Assembly: GCA_947461155.1 (NCBI GenBank)
Contig: CANHKE010000089.1
Location: 1-6,291 of the forward strand
Length of the DNA stretch: 6,291 bases
Source of the DNA: Cytophagaceae bacterium
GTDB lineage: Bacteria > Bacteroidota > Bacteroidia > Cytophagales > Spirosomataceae
Direction: 5' to 3'
Shown piece after piece: positions 1-6,017 of the stretch; within the stretch, counting starts at the first letter, position 1, and each line of letters begins with the position of its first letter. The notes under the pieces were generated by a model. It was not told the DNA's origin, did not search any database, and saw only the letters and a program-made list of their open reading frames with translations. Position numbers and translations under genes: made by a program.

Positions 1-369
1 CATTAACTGCAACAAGGTTTGTAACGCATAAAATGCGCCCTTTCCTGTCTTAGCCTGTATATCAATTTTCTTCGAACTAATTTGAAGTGAATACGCTTCT
101 TCAGCTAACGCGTTATTTTGTGAAAATTGAATGGTAGCTGATTTCGAGGCCTTTGCGCTGATGGGGAAAGCACCCGCTCCTTGGAGATATTCTTGAAGCA
201 AATTGGCCGCCGGAGCAAACTCCGCATTCGAAAAACCGATGCTAGTAGACTTTTTGACCATAAATTGACCCGTATTGGGTACGACTTTTTTGGGTAACGG
301 AATGAGGTTGTAGGTGTTTTGTGCCATTCCGGTGAAGGCAACAAACAAGAGTAGTGCGATAATTTTCAT
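1..369 (-). CDS. Beta-N-acetylhexosaminidase (GH20), N-terminal part, cut by window edge
   Basis: The 123 visible codons encode a secreted protein start: a lysine followed by a hydrophobic stretch (MKIIALLLFVAFTGMAQ), a typical signal peptide with likely cleavage near residues 16-17. Residues about 21-123 read as the GH20b domain that precedes the catalytic barrel of beta-hexosaminidases. Signs are the opening NLIPLPKKV, a middle segment with LLQEYLQGAG, and the closing KTGKGAFYALQTLLQLM, the conserved edge where the barrel normally begins. The family removes terminal N-acetylglucosamine or N-acetylgalactosamine from glycans, in the periplasm or at the surface in Bacteroidota. The catalytic Asp-Glu pair lies outside the window, so activity cannot be judged. 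The start is the only one that gives a signal peptide, and its context AAACCTATGAAA is identical to that of the gene starting at 4377. It lies 55 nt after the VOC gene, so it may be the operon's last gene or have its own promoter. Confidence 0.85.
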   Translation of the reverse strand, partial: MKIIALLLFVAFTGMAQNTYNLIPLPKKVVPNTGQFMVKKSTSIGFSNAEFAPAANLLQEYLQGAGAFPISAKASKSATIQFSQNNALAEEAYSLQISSKKIDIQAKTGKGAFYALQTLLQLM

Positions 370-424
370 AGGTTTTTTAAAGGGTATTTGTTCGTCAATT
401 TAAGCATAAAAATTAATATCGTTT
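370..424 (-). other. 55-nt spacer between VOC gene and GH20 gene
   Basis: AT-rich spacer on the minus strand ahead of the GH20 start. It has no GC-rich hairpin with a T-run, so no intrinsic terminator is evident after the VOC gene. An A-rich stretch (TTTAAAAAACCT) sits immediately before the GH20 ATG, the type of leader Bacteroidota use in place of a Shine-Dalgarno sequence. I cannot point to a convincing TTTG / TAnnTTTG promoter pair, so read-through from the upstream operon is as likely as a separate promoter. Confidence 0.4.
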
Positions 425-853
425 TCACCTGGGATGATCATATTCCACCATCCACTCAATGCCATACTTATCTCGAAAAGTGCCCAAAAATGACCCCCAA
501 GGACCTTCGTCCAAAGGCATTTCTACGATACCGCCGGCTGATAAGCCATGGAATATGGCCTCCGCTTCTGCTTTTGAATCTGCGCCAACGGTAATTTTGC
601 TGCGATTTTCCTCCTCATTGACCACCCCTAAAAAATTAGGCACATCGCTTCCGGATAATTGAGTTGAGCCTCCGATAGGCAAACGAACCAACATGATTTT
701 GTTTTGCTCTTCTTCTGGGAATGAGAATTCAGGACTATTCAACTCACTGAATCGCATCAAACGCGTAAATTCTCCACCAAAAACCGAGCGGTAAAATTCA
801 AAAGCTTCCTCTGTGTTTCCGTTAAAATGAATGTGTGGGTGAATACTTGCCAT
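425..853 (-). CDS. VOC / PhnB-like glyoxalase-fold protein
   Basis: A 142-residue cytoplasmic protein with no signal peptide, of the vicinal oxygen chelate fold. The N-terminal half has the PhnB-type opening IHFNGNTEEAFEFYRSVFGGE (residues 8-28) in two parts: a strand HIHFNGN, then a helix ending in FYRSVFGGEF. The C-terminal half carries the closing signature GTFRDKYGIEWMV (residues 124-136). Such proteins are usually called PhnB or 3-demethylubiquinone-9 methyltransferase-like, but the latter name is misleading and real substrates are mostly unknown. Upstream in-frame codons would add 46 residues inside the GMC gene. I chose ATG 853 because the fold begins right after it and the arrangement TAA-AT-ATG implies translational coupling to the GMC stop. 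The A/G-rich end of the GMC gene (AAAGAAAAGAAG) precedes the start. As last gene of the tight run, a plausible role is handling or detoxifying a reactive product of the oxidoreductase; this is inference only. Confidence 0.85.
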   Translation of the reverse strand: MASIHPHIHFNGNTEEAFEFYRSVFGGEFTRLMRFSELNSPEFSFPEEEQNKIMLVRLPIGGSTQLSGSDVPNFLGVVNEEENRSKITVGADSKAEAEAIFHGLSAGGIVEMPLDEGPWGSFLGTFRDKYGIEWMVEYDHPR

Positions 854-855
854 AT

Positions 856-2553
856 TTATAAATTCAATTTCTTCTTTTCTTTCAGCGCATAATCTACCGC
901 TCGAGCGGTTAAGGCCATGTAGGTCAGCGATGGATTCTGTGTGGATGTAGACGTCATGCAAGAGCCATCCGTGACAAACACATTCTTGCAATGATGCATT
1001 TGGTTGAATGCATTCAACATCGAGGTCTTCGGGTCGCGACCCATACGCACGCCGCCCATTTCGTGATTCTCATTTCCGGGTAATCGCTTCGTATCAATCG
1101 GCTGGATGTTCGTAAAACCAGCCGCCGTATACATCTCCGTGAATTGTTGGTGAAAATCCTTCAACATCTTCGCATCATTTTCGTCGTATCCAATCGAAAC
1201 TCGGAGTTGCGGAATGCCGTATTTATCTTTCAGTTGCTTATCCAAACGAACCGTCGAATCAGCCTTCGGAATCGTCTCCCCCATCATGCCCACATTGATA
1301 TGCCAGTTACCCAGTTTTTGGGCCAACAAGGAATTTTTCAAGGATTCGCCTACAAGCTCTTTGTTCGTTTCGACCATTCGGCTCGCCGTTAAGTTGCTCG
1401 CATAGCCTCGCAAGAAATCGGTTTCCTGTTTATACACATTGCGAAAGCGCGGAATGTAGCCGGAAGTCGGCCTTTTCCCCGCGGTTGTTTGGCCCAAATC
1501 CCCATCGTATTCCGCCGTGATTCTGCCCCGGTAACTATGAAACGCCATGTGGGTTCCCAAGATGCCTGAGTCATTTCCGAGGCCATTCGGGAAGCGCGAT
1601 GAAACAGAATTCAACAAGATTAAATTCGTTGCCAAAGGCGATGCATTCACGAAGATTATCGAGGCAAAATATTCCTCCATTTCATGCGTCAGCGCATTCA
1701 CCACACGAACACCCATGGCCTTATTTTTTTGCTCGTCGTAGATAATCGAATGAACCACGGAATGCGGCTTCAAGGTCAAATTTCCGGTTTGATAAGCCGC
1801 CGGTAAGGTCGCCGAATTGCTACTGAAATAGGCGCCATAAGGACAGCCGCGCTCGCACAGGGTGCGGCTTTGGCACTGGCTTCGACCTATCGTTTGGTGG
1901 ATTTTATCCGCCTGGCTTAAGTTCGCCGTTCGCGCACTAATCACGTGCCGATCGGGGTACTTGCTTTTAACAACCTGCCCAAAATGTTTTTCTACGCAGT
2001 TCAGTTCATAGGGTTTCAAAAACTCGCCATCGGGTAAGGTTTCCAAGCCATCTTTGTTGCCGGATATCCCTGCAAATTTTTCCACATAACTGTACCAAGG
2101 CGCAATGTCTTGGTAGCGAATGGGCCAGTCCACCGCAAAGCCATCGCGTGCCGGACCCGTGAAATCAAAATCACTCCAGCGCTGCGTATGCCTTCCCCAC
2201 AAAAGGGAACGGCCACCCACGTGATAGGCCTGAATCCAGTCATAAGGCCTGTCTTGAATATAGGGTTGTTCGCCGTCCTTCGTTAAAAAATGCGAAGTGG
2301 CTTCAGTGAAAATGAAATTCTTACTCGCCGTTTTATACTCCTTTTTTAGTTCCAAAGGCACTTGGCCCCGATGGGGTAAATCCCAGGGATTCAGCGAGGC
2401 CGTTGGATAATCCGCCACATGTTTGACATCTCTGCCGCGATCGAGCAATATGGTTTTTAGGCCCTTTTCGGTGAGTTCTTTGGCCGACCACCCCCCGCTG
2501 ATTCCGGAGCCGATCACGATTGCATCAAATGTATGTTTTTCTTTAACGGCCAT
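856..2553 (-). CDS. GMC-family FAD-dependent oxidoreductase (sugar/polyol dehydrogenase-like)
   Basis: A 565-residue flavoprotein of the glucose-methanol-choline family, near usual length. Residues 9-15 form the first Rossmann strand, followed by the FAD loop GSGISGG (G15, G17, G20); D38 ends the second strand. HVGGRSLLWGR (111-121) is the second flavin-binding signature. The C-terminal block contains H497 (in NHEMGG), then VTDGSCM and N540 (in TQNPSLTYMAL), matching the family's catalytic His-Asn pair. Family members oxidise hydroxyls of sugars or alcohols. The closest type I recognise is the bacterial one related to gluconate, sorbose and glucoside-3-dehydrogenases. C227, C233 and C237 (Cx5CxxxCPYGA) fall where FAD-glucose dehydrogenases of that type hold an iron-sulfur cluster. 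There is no signal peptide or Tat motif. ATG 2553 is chosen because it is only a few residues before the Rossmann strand and sits TAG-TT-ATG after the preceding gene; the longer frame would overlap it by 30 codons. Electron acceptor and substrate are not evident. Confidence 0.93.
   Translation of the reverse strand: MAVKEKHTFDAIVIGSGISGGWSAKELTEKGLKTILLDRGRDVKHVADYPTASLNPWDLPHRGQVPLELKKEYKTASKNFIFTEATSHFLTKDGEQPYIQDRPYDWIQAYHVGGRSLLWGRHTQRWSDFDFTGPARDGFAVDWPIRYQDIAPWYSYVEKFAGISGNKDGLETLPDGEFLKPYELNCVEKHFGQVVKSKYPDRHVISARTANLSQADKIHQTIGRSQCQSRTLCERGCPYGAYFSSNSATLPAAYQTGNLTLKPHSVVHSIIYDEQKNKAMGVRVVNALTHEMEEYFASIIFVNASPLATNLILLNSVSSRFPNGLGNDSGILGTHMAFHSYRGRITAEYDGDLGQTTAGKRPTSGYIPRFRNVYKQETDFLRGYASNLTASRMVETNKELVGESLKNSLLAQKLGNWHINVGMMGETIPKADSTVRLDKQLKDKYGIPQLRVSIGYDENDAKMLKDFHQQFTEMYTAAGFTNIQPIDTKRLPGNENHEMGGVRMGRDPKTSMLNAFNQMHHCKNVFVTDGSCMTSTSTQNPSLTYMALTARAVDYALKEKKKLNL
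1843..1875 (-). other. Three-cysteine motif within GMC protein
   Basis: Codons for C227, C233 and C237 of the GMC protein, spaced Cx5CxxxC and followed by PYGA. In membrane-associated bacterial FAD-glucose dehydrogenases a similar cysteine cluster followed by CPIGA binds a 3Fe-4S cluster that passes electrons out of the flavin. The resemblance is by eye; spacing between the first two cysteines appears one residue longer here. Confidence 0.5.
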
Positions 2554-2555
2554 AA

Positions 2556-3452
2556 CTAAATCCAAAACGATGAAAAGTTTTTCGCAAAATGTGGCAAAGC
2601 AAGCTCCGGTTCCTGAATTTCGGGATGCCACATTTTTTCCCATTCAAAACTGTAATAGCCCGCATATCCGCCCGACTTTAACGCATGCAGCGCTTCTTTG
2701 ACCGGGGAATTTCCTTCGCCTAACAATGTATAAGTTTCGCCTTTTTCGGTTAATAGTGCGTCTTTAATATGGGTGTGATAGATGTATTTTTTTAATTGTT
2801 TATACATCTCTGTTGGTGTCTCCTTCGTCACTGACCACATATTGAAGAAATCCCACACGAGGCCAACGTTCACGTGATTTGCTTCTTGCATGATGTGCAA
2901 AAGCATGTCGGATTTAATGACTTTGCCGTGAGATTCTAAGAGGACCTTGACCCCGCTGGATTTGGCATAATCCCCTAAGGTAATGAGACTTTGAATGATG
3001 GTATTTATAGTCGCTTGTTCCTCTTGATCTTTCGGAAGGTCGTTTGGAAAAACCCGGATAAACGGGCAATTCAATTCATGCGCCAAGTCAATGTATTTCT
3101 TCGCATCATCCAAATTGCTTTGGCGTTTTTTGGGGTCCAGGAAATGCATATTCGCCGACGAACCTAAGTTGACAATTTTGAGTTTTTTATCCGCCACTTC
3201 CCTCCTCGTAGCAGCTACGTTGGCAGCCGAAAATATCGGATTATTCGGCAAATCTAGATCACCTTTGATCCCCCGAATTTCAATACCCGCGTACTGATTT
3301 TCAGCGGCGTGATGGAGCGCTTGTGAAAAAGTCCAAGCCGGACAGCCCAAGGTGGAAAAGGATAAAAGCGCTTTTTTAGGCGCCGTAAAATCCAAGGCGG
3401 ATAGACCTATTAGACCGGAGCTTTGCTTTAAAAATTCCCTGCGGTTTGACAT
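2556..3452 (-). CDS. Sugar phosphate isomerase/epimerase-type TIM-barrel protein with Tat-like leader
   Basis: A 298-residue protein of the xylose-isomerase-like TIM-barrel superfamily (AP endonuclease 2 family). The barrel starts near residue 29 (LLSFSTLGCPAW). The usual metal ligands are visible at expected strand ends: E173 in LLESHG, D201 in VWDFFN, H226/H228 in HTHIKD and E270/E272 in YYSFEWE. Relatives isomerise, epimerise or dehydrate sugars and inositols, including keto-inositols and 3-keto-sugars. Residues 4-9 (RREFLK, preceded by N) match the twin-arginine consensus, and a hydrophobic stretch (SSGLIGLSAL) follows, but it is short and ends at D21, so export is uncertain. ATG 3452 is preferred over an in-frame start 24 codons earlier because it gives this leader and lies 13 nt after the DUF4350 stop rather than inside that gene. 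The stop is TAG, with the GMC start 2 nt on. The pairing suggests this enzyme processes the GMC product or prepares its substrate. Confidence 0.88.
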   Translation of the reverse strand: MSNRREFLKQSSGLIGLSALDFTAPKKALLSFSTLGCPAWTFSQALHHAAENQYAGIEIRGIKGDLDLPNNPIFSAANVAATRREVADKKLKIVNLGSSANMHFLDPKKRQSNLDDAKKYIDLAHELNCPFIRVFPNDLPKDQEEQATINTIIQSLITLGDYAKSSGVKVLLESHGKVIKSDMLLHIMQEANHVNVGLVWDFFNMWSVTKETPTEMYKQLKKYIYHTHIKDALLTEKGETYTLLGEGNSPVKEALHALKSGGYAGYYSFEWEKMWHPEIQEPELALPHFAKNFSSFWI

Positions 3453-3465
3453 GTTTCTTTGACGT

Positions 3466-4377
3466 TTATTTGGAGAGCCAGTGAAAGGTATTGAGCGCAA
3501 ATTGTTTCCAATCGTATTCGCCAACTTGCATGCCGGCTGAAAACTTGGTTTTTCCCATCATCACGTACATCGCCGTAAAACCATTGCAATCCCCTAGCGC
3601 AACCACCTTGCCTTTCCCAAATTTGCCCGCCAACGCTTGTGAATTAGCCGTGCCGGAAGCGTCGCTTCCACTGTACTTTTTGATGGTAGCGGATGGAGCA
3701 AGTTTGAAGATATTGGCATAGCCTTTTCCCGTTAATCCACCTCCACCATAGGTCATGATGTTGCTAATTTGTTCGCCTGCCTGCTCGCCTTGGGTAATGG
3801 GGTGCTCGGTGTTTAAAAGCCCGTTGCTTCGCGTAAATTTGAGCAATGTTTCTTTGTTGGCCATCGCAATTTTGGTCTCATAGTTCAGCGAATCGGACAC
3901 AATGCCGATCGATAATTGAATGCCAAATGTATTGAAAAGTGGAGTTACCGACTTATCAATGGGCGCGTGTTCGTCGAACATTAGTAAGGATCCGCCATTC
4001 GAAACCCAGTCGCGCAAGGCGGTTAATTCGTCCGGAGTAAACGTAATTTCATCAGTCACTTGATTTTTTGATCCAAATTTAAACGGCATGGCGGGAAAGA
4101 TGACCAGCATGTTGTACTTCGATAAATAGGCTTTGGTAAATTTCATGGAATCGACTTCCACCTGATATCCGTCTGCCGTAGCCACATCCATCAGCGGTTT
4201 CGCCAATCCCATGTCCACGATAAAATTGAGATGTCCTTTGTCGAATAAAACTTTGGGGCCTTTGCCTTGGGTATATTTTGGATGGGCAACGCTGGCGTCA
4301 AAGGGGCTGTCGTTTCGCATTTGGCCGTGAGCGGCGATGGTCACCAACAAGCATAAAGCCAGTAGCGAAGATTTCAT
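3466..4377 (-). CDS. Secreted DUF4350 / GATase1-like domain protein
   Basis: A 303-residue protein with a clear signal peptide (lysine, then LLALCLLVTIAAHGQ, cleavage near residue 19), so periplasmic or surface-exposed. From about residue 41 it follows the flavodoxin-like glutamine-amidotransferase fold seen in DUF4350 and ThuA-like proteins: VLFDKGHLNF (43-52), a strand MLVIFPAMP (90-98), the segment FTPDELTALRDWVSNGGSLL (113-132), then MFDEHAP (133-139). It ends with a strand and turn KVVALGDCNGF (257-267). The amidotransferase catalytic Cys-His-Glu triad is not evident; the only cysteine in the mature protein, C264, lies near the C-terminus, not at the nucleophile elbow. I therefore do not call it an amidotransferase. 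DUF4350 function is unknown; ThuA-like relatives occur with sugar-oxidation genes. It is first in the four-gene run, 13 nt before the TIM-barrel gene, transcribed from the divergent region at 4378-4471. It begins in context AAACCTATGAAA with no Shine-Dalgarno sequence. Family assignment is by eye. Confidence 0.78.
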   Translation of the reverse strand: MKSSLLALCLLVTIAAHGQMRNDSPFDASVAHPKYTQGKGPKVLFDKGHLNFIVDMGLAKPLMDVATADGYQVEVDSMKFTKAYLSKYNMLVIFPAMPFKFGSKNQVTDEITFTPDELTALRDWVSNGGSLLMFDEHAPIDKSVTPLFNTFGIQLSIGIVSDSLNYETKIAMANKETLLKFTRSNGLLNTEHPITQGEQAGEQISNIMTYGGGGLTGKGYANIFKLAPSATIKKYSGSDASGTANSQALAGKFGKGKVVALGDCNGFTAMYVMMGKTKFSAGMQVGEYDWKQFALNTFHWLSK

Positions 4378-4403
4378 AGGTTTAGGTTTTAATCGATTGA
4401 GCA

Positions 4404-4432
4404 GTAAATTAGATGAAATTATGATAATTTAC
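4404..4432. repeat. Perfect 8-bp inverted repeat, candidate operator
   Basis: GTAAATTA at 4404-4411 and its exact reverse complement TAATTTAC at 4425-4432 are separated by 13 nt, so the arms begin 21 bp apart, two helical turns. That geometry suits a dimeric repressor or activator binding one face of DNA between the two divergent genes. The arms are AT-rich and lie in AT-rich DNA, so chance is possible. There is no T-run after it and it is too weak for a terminator. Confidence 0.4.
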
Positions 4433-4460
4433 CAATTGTCTTTTTTCTAATTAATAATTG

Positions 4461-4466
4461 AGGGAG
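4461..4466 (+). promoter_or_regulatory. Strong Shine-Dalgarno sequence of DUF2200 gene
   Basis: AGGGAG lies 5 nt before the ATG at 4472 and fixes that start. It stands out because the other complete genes in the window lack a comparable purine box, as is usual in Bacteroidota. Confidence 0.7.
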
Positions 4467-4471
4467 TCACC

Positions 4472-4834
4472 ATGTTAAAAAACCAAGATGATCGTTTTGC
4501 TCAAATGAGCTTCGCTACGGTTTATCCACTTTATCTGGCTAAGGTAGTGCGCAAGGGTCGCACGGAAGCGGAATTGCTTCAAGTAATTGAATGGCTCACG
4601 GGTTTTGATGCGAAAGAGGTGGACCAATTGATCGAAACGAAGGCAAACTTTGCGCGCTTTTTTGACAAAGCAAAATTGAATCCCAATGCATCGCTAATTA
4701 CCGGAGTTATTTGTGGATATCGTGTGGAAGATATCGAAAATCCACTGACACAAAAGGTTCGGTATCTAGATAAAATAGTGGATGAATTGGCACAGGGTAA
4801 AAAAATGGAAAAGATATTACGCCAGAGACCCTAA
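4472..4834 (+). CDS. DUF2200 family protein
   Basis: A 120-residue cytoplasmic protein that matches what I know of the DUF2200 family along its whole length. Features are MSFATVYPLYLAKVVRKGRT (12-31), IEWLTGF (39-45), LNPNASLITGVICGYRVEDIE (69-89) in two adjoining blocks, and the ending VRYLDKIVDELAQGKKMEKIL (96-116). The composition is mostly helical with no membrane segment, signal peptide or catalytic motif that I can recognise. The molecular function of the family is unknown. It is the only plus-strand gene here, has its own Shine-Dalgarno sequence and probably its own promoter in the region just upstream, and its stop lies 15 nt from the convergent stop of the lyase gene. Nothing in the sequence ties it to the carbohydrate genes; it may simply be an independent insertion between two minus-strand units. 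Confidence 0.88.
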   Translation: MLKNQDDRFAQMSFATVYPLYLAKVVRKGRTEAELLQVIEWLTGFDAKEVDQLIETKANFARFFDKAKLNPNASLITGVICGYRVEDIENPLTQKVRYLDKIVDELAQGKKMEKILRQRP

Positions 4835-4849
4835 ATTAATTCTACGATT

Positions 4850-5992
4850 TTAATCCACCAGCCAAATCAACGGATTCCGAATAGGCAGATTACGGATTAC
4901 TTCTTCGTTTTCTGGAAAATGAGCTAGTTTTTTCCAGGTGTTAAGCCATCGATTATCTGCGTAATCTTGATAGCCAAATAACAAAAATGGGGCCGCGACA
5001 GGCCACTCATCCCAATACATGACATCTTTTGGGTAAGGCCAAATGTTCTTTTCTTCTACGTAAGGATATAAGAAGTCAATAGCTCTTTTTAGGGTAATAT
5101 TTTTCTCCTTAAATATATGAGCGGTTGTCAACACCGCATCTAAATTAAAAATAGAATAACCATACGGTTTCGTGCGTTTTAGTTCTAAAGGAAAGGCTCC
5201 GCGCTCATCCATTTGTGTAGGTAAAATGACGTTTAAAAAACGGTCTTTACAGTAATTCAAAAGTGTTGTGTCATTCACCAACTGGGCAAAAGCGCTCACC
5301 TGCATGACCCAACAAGTGCCGTGATTATTCTTAGCCTCCCGCTCATCTATTCCGTATGGATGCGAAGTTACCCATTTCAAGTAGTGTGTAAACCATGCAT
5401 GAATGAGCTCGCGATCTTTCAATGAAACTAATCGATTTTTTTCCAAAATTTCAATGCTTTTTGCCACTTCGATCAGTTGGATCATATCAATGATTCCTAC
5501 CCCTCTTCCTGTTACTTTTCCCTTGATAGCCTGTGCATATAATAAATGGGGCGCCATCATTGTAGTTGTGTCAACAAACCACGCTTTGATGTGTTTGATG
5601 GCGTGTTGCGCATAAATTGGCCGACCAGTAATTAAATAAGCCGAAGTTTGGTTCGCAACAATTTGACTAAATCGAATCATTGCCTTCCGATGGGCGGTAA
5701 AATTAGCGGGATTGCTTAATCCATCCTTTTGAATATACGGGCCATTTAGATTAGCGGGGTCTGGCCACCAATAATCTCCTTCTGAAAAAAAATCATGCTT
5801 CCCGCCTGCAGATCGAGTACTTTGGTCATTCGTAACGGTTATGGGACTTTCGTTCAGATTTCGCGAAGCTTCAGATAATACATCCTTTTTTAAAACGTCT
5901 AGGACTTTTTTAAATAAAGGGGATTGGGCGCTCACTTGAGTTGACAAGCAGAGCAAAAGCATTAACATGATTTTATTAAGATTGCTCAACAT
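4850..5992 (-). CDS. Secreted alginate-lyase-family polysaccharide lyase (PL5/PL38-like)
   Basis: A 380-residue protein with a signal peptide (residues 1-22; hydrophobic MLMLLLCLSTQV, then SAQ as cleavage region), followed by an all-helical alpha/alpha-toroid lyase domain of the alginate_lyase type. Family marks are DYWWPDP (73-79), KDGLSNP (89-95) and KNNHGTCWVMQ (221-231), where N223 and H224 correspond to the catalytic Asn-His of AlgL-type lyases. RTKPYGYS (273-280) offers the Arg and Tyr (R273, Y277 or Y279) used in beta-elimination. Such enzymes split uronic-acid polymers such as alginate or glucuronan by beta-elimination in the periplasm; substrate cannot be assigned here. It follows an AraC-family gene by 25 nt on the same strand, so co-transcription or control by it is plausible. 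No SusC/SusD pair is visible. The gene is notably AT-rich: 35 of 120 bases are G or C in 5041-5160. A second in-frame ATG at residue 9 would leave too short a leader. Confidence 0.88.
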   Translation of the reverse strand: MLSNLNKIMLMLLLCLSTQVSAQSPLFKKVLDVLKKDVLSEASRNLNESPITVTNDQSTRSAGGKHDFFSEGDYWWPDPANLNGPYIQKDGLSNPANFTAHRKAMIRFSQIVANQTSAYLITGRPIYAQHAIKHIKAWFVDTTTMMAPHLLYAQAIKGKVTGRGVGIIDMIQLIEVAKSIEILEKNRLVSLKDRELIHAWFTHYLKWVTSHPYGIDEREAKNNHGTCWVMQVSAFAQLVNDTTLLNYCKDRFLNVILPTQMDERGAFPLELKRTKPYGYSIFNLDAVLTTAHIFKEKNITLKRAIDFLYPYVEEKNIWPYPKDVMYWDEWPVAAPFLLFGYQDYADNRWLNTWKKLAHFPENEEVIRNLPIRNPLIWLVD

Positions 5993-6017
5993 GTTTTAAG
6001 AGCTTCCATCTCTGAGT

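Larger units (their letters stand above)
4378..4471. promoter_or_regulatory. Divergent promoter region between DUF4350 operon and DUF2200 gene
   Basis: The only divergent gene pair in the window, so this 94-nt AT-rich stretch must carry start signals for both directions unless the leftward operon is read from elsewhere. On the minus strand, TTGG (complement of 4434-4437) lies about 20 nt ahead of TAATTTAC (complement of 4404-4411), a weak match to the Bacteroidota TTTG / TAnnTTTG promoter. I regard this pair as suggestive only. The dyad at 4404-4432 lies in the middle. Confidence 0.5.

Noticed and set aside
388..662. Plus-strand open frames of 67-68 codons opposite the VOC gene
   Set aside because: They are antisense shadows of a gene with a clear protein family and show no recognisable motif or start signal.
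854..991. 46-codon N-terminal extension of the VOC protein
   Set aside because: It lies wholly in the GMC coding region, has unstructured Cys/His-rich residues and precedes the normal family start; ATG 853 fits better.
2016..2243. 75-codon minus-strand frame inside the GMC gene
   Set aside because: It overlaps the strongly supported GMC frame on the same strand and has no family resemblance.
2554..2643. 30-codon extension of the GMC protein with cysteines
   Set aside because: It overlaps the end of the TIM-barrel gene, and the Rossmann strand starts a few residues after the later ATG at 2553.
4835..4854. ATTAA/TTAAT inverted repeat between convergent stops as a terminator
   Set aside because: The stem is only 5 AT pairs with a 10-nt loop and no T-run; too weak for an intrinsic terminator.
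5993..6017. AGAG/CTCT hairpin between AraC and lyase genes
   Set aside because: Only four base pairs, no T-run, within a 25-nt gap; not distinguishable from chance.
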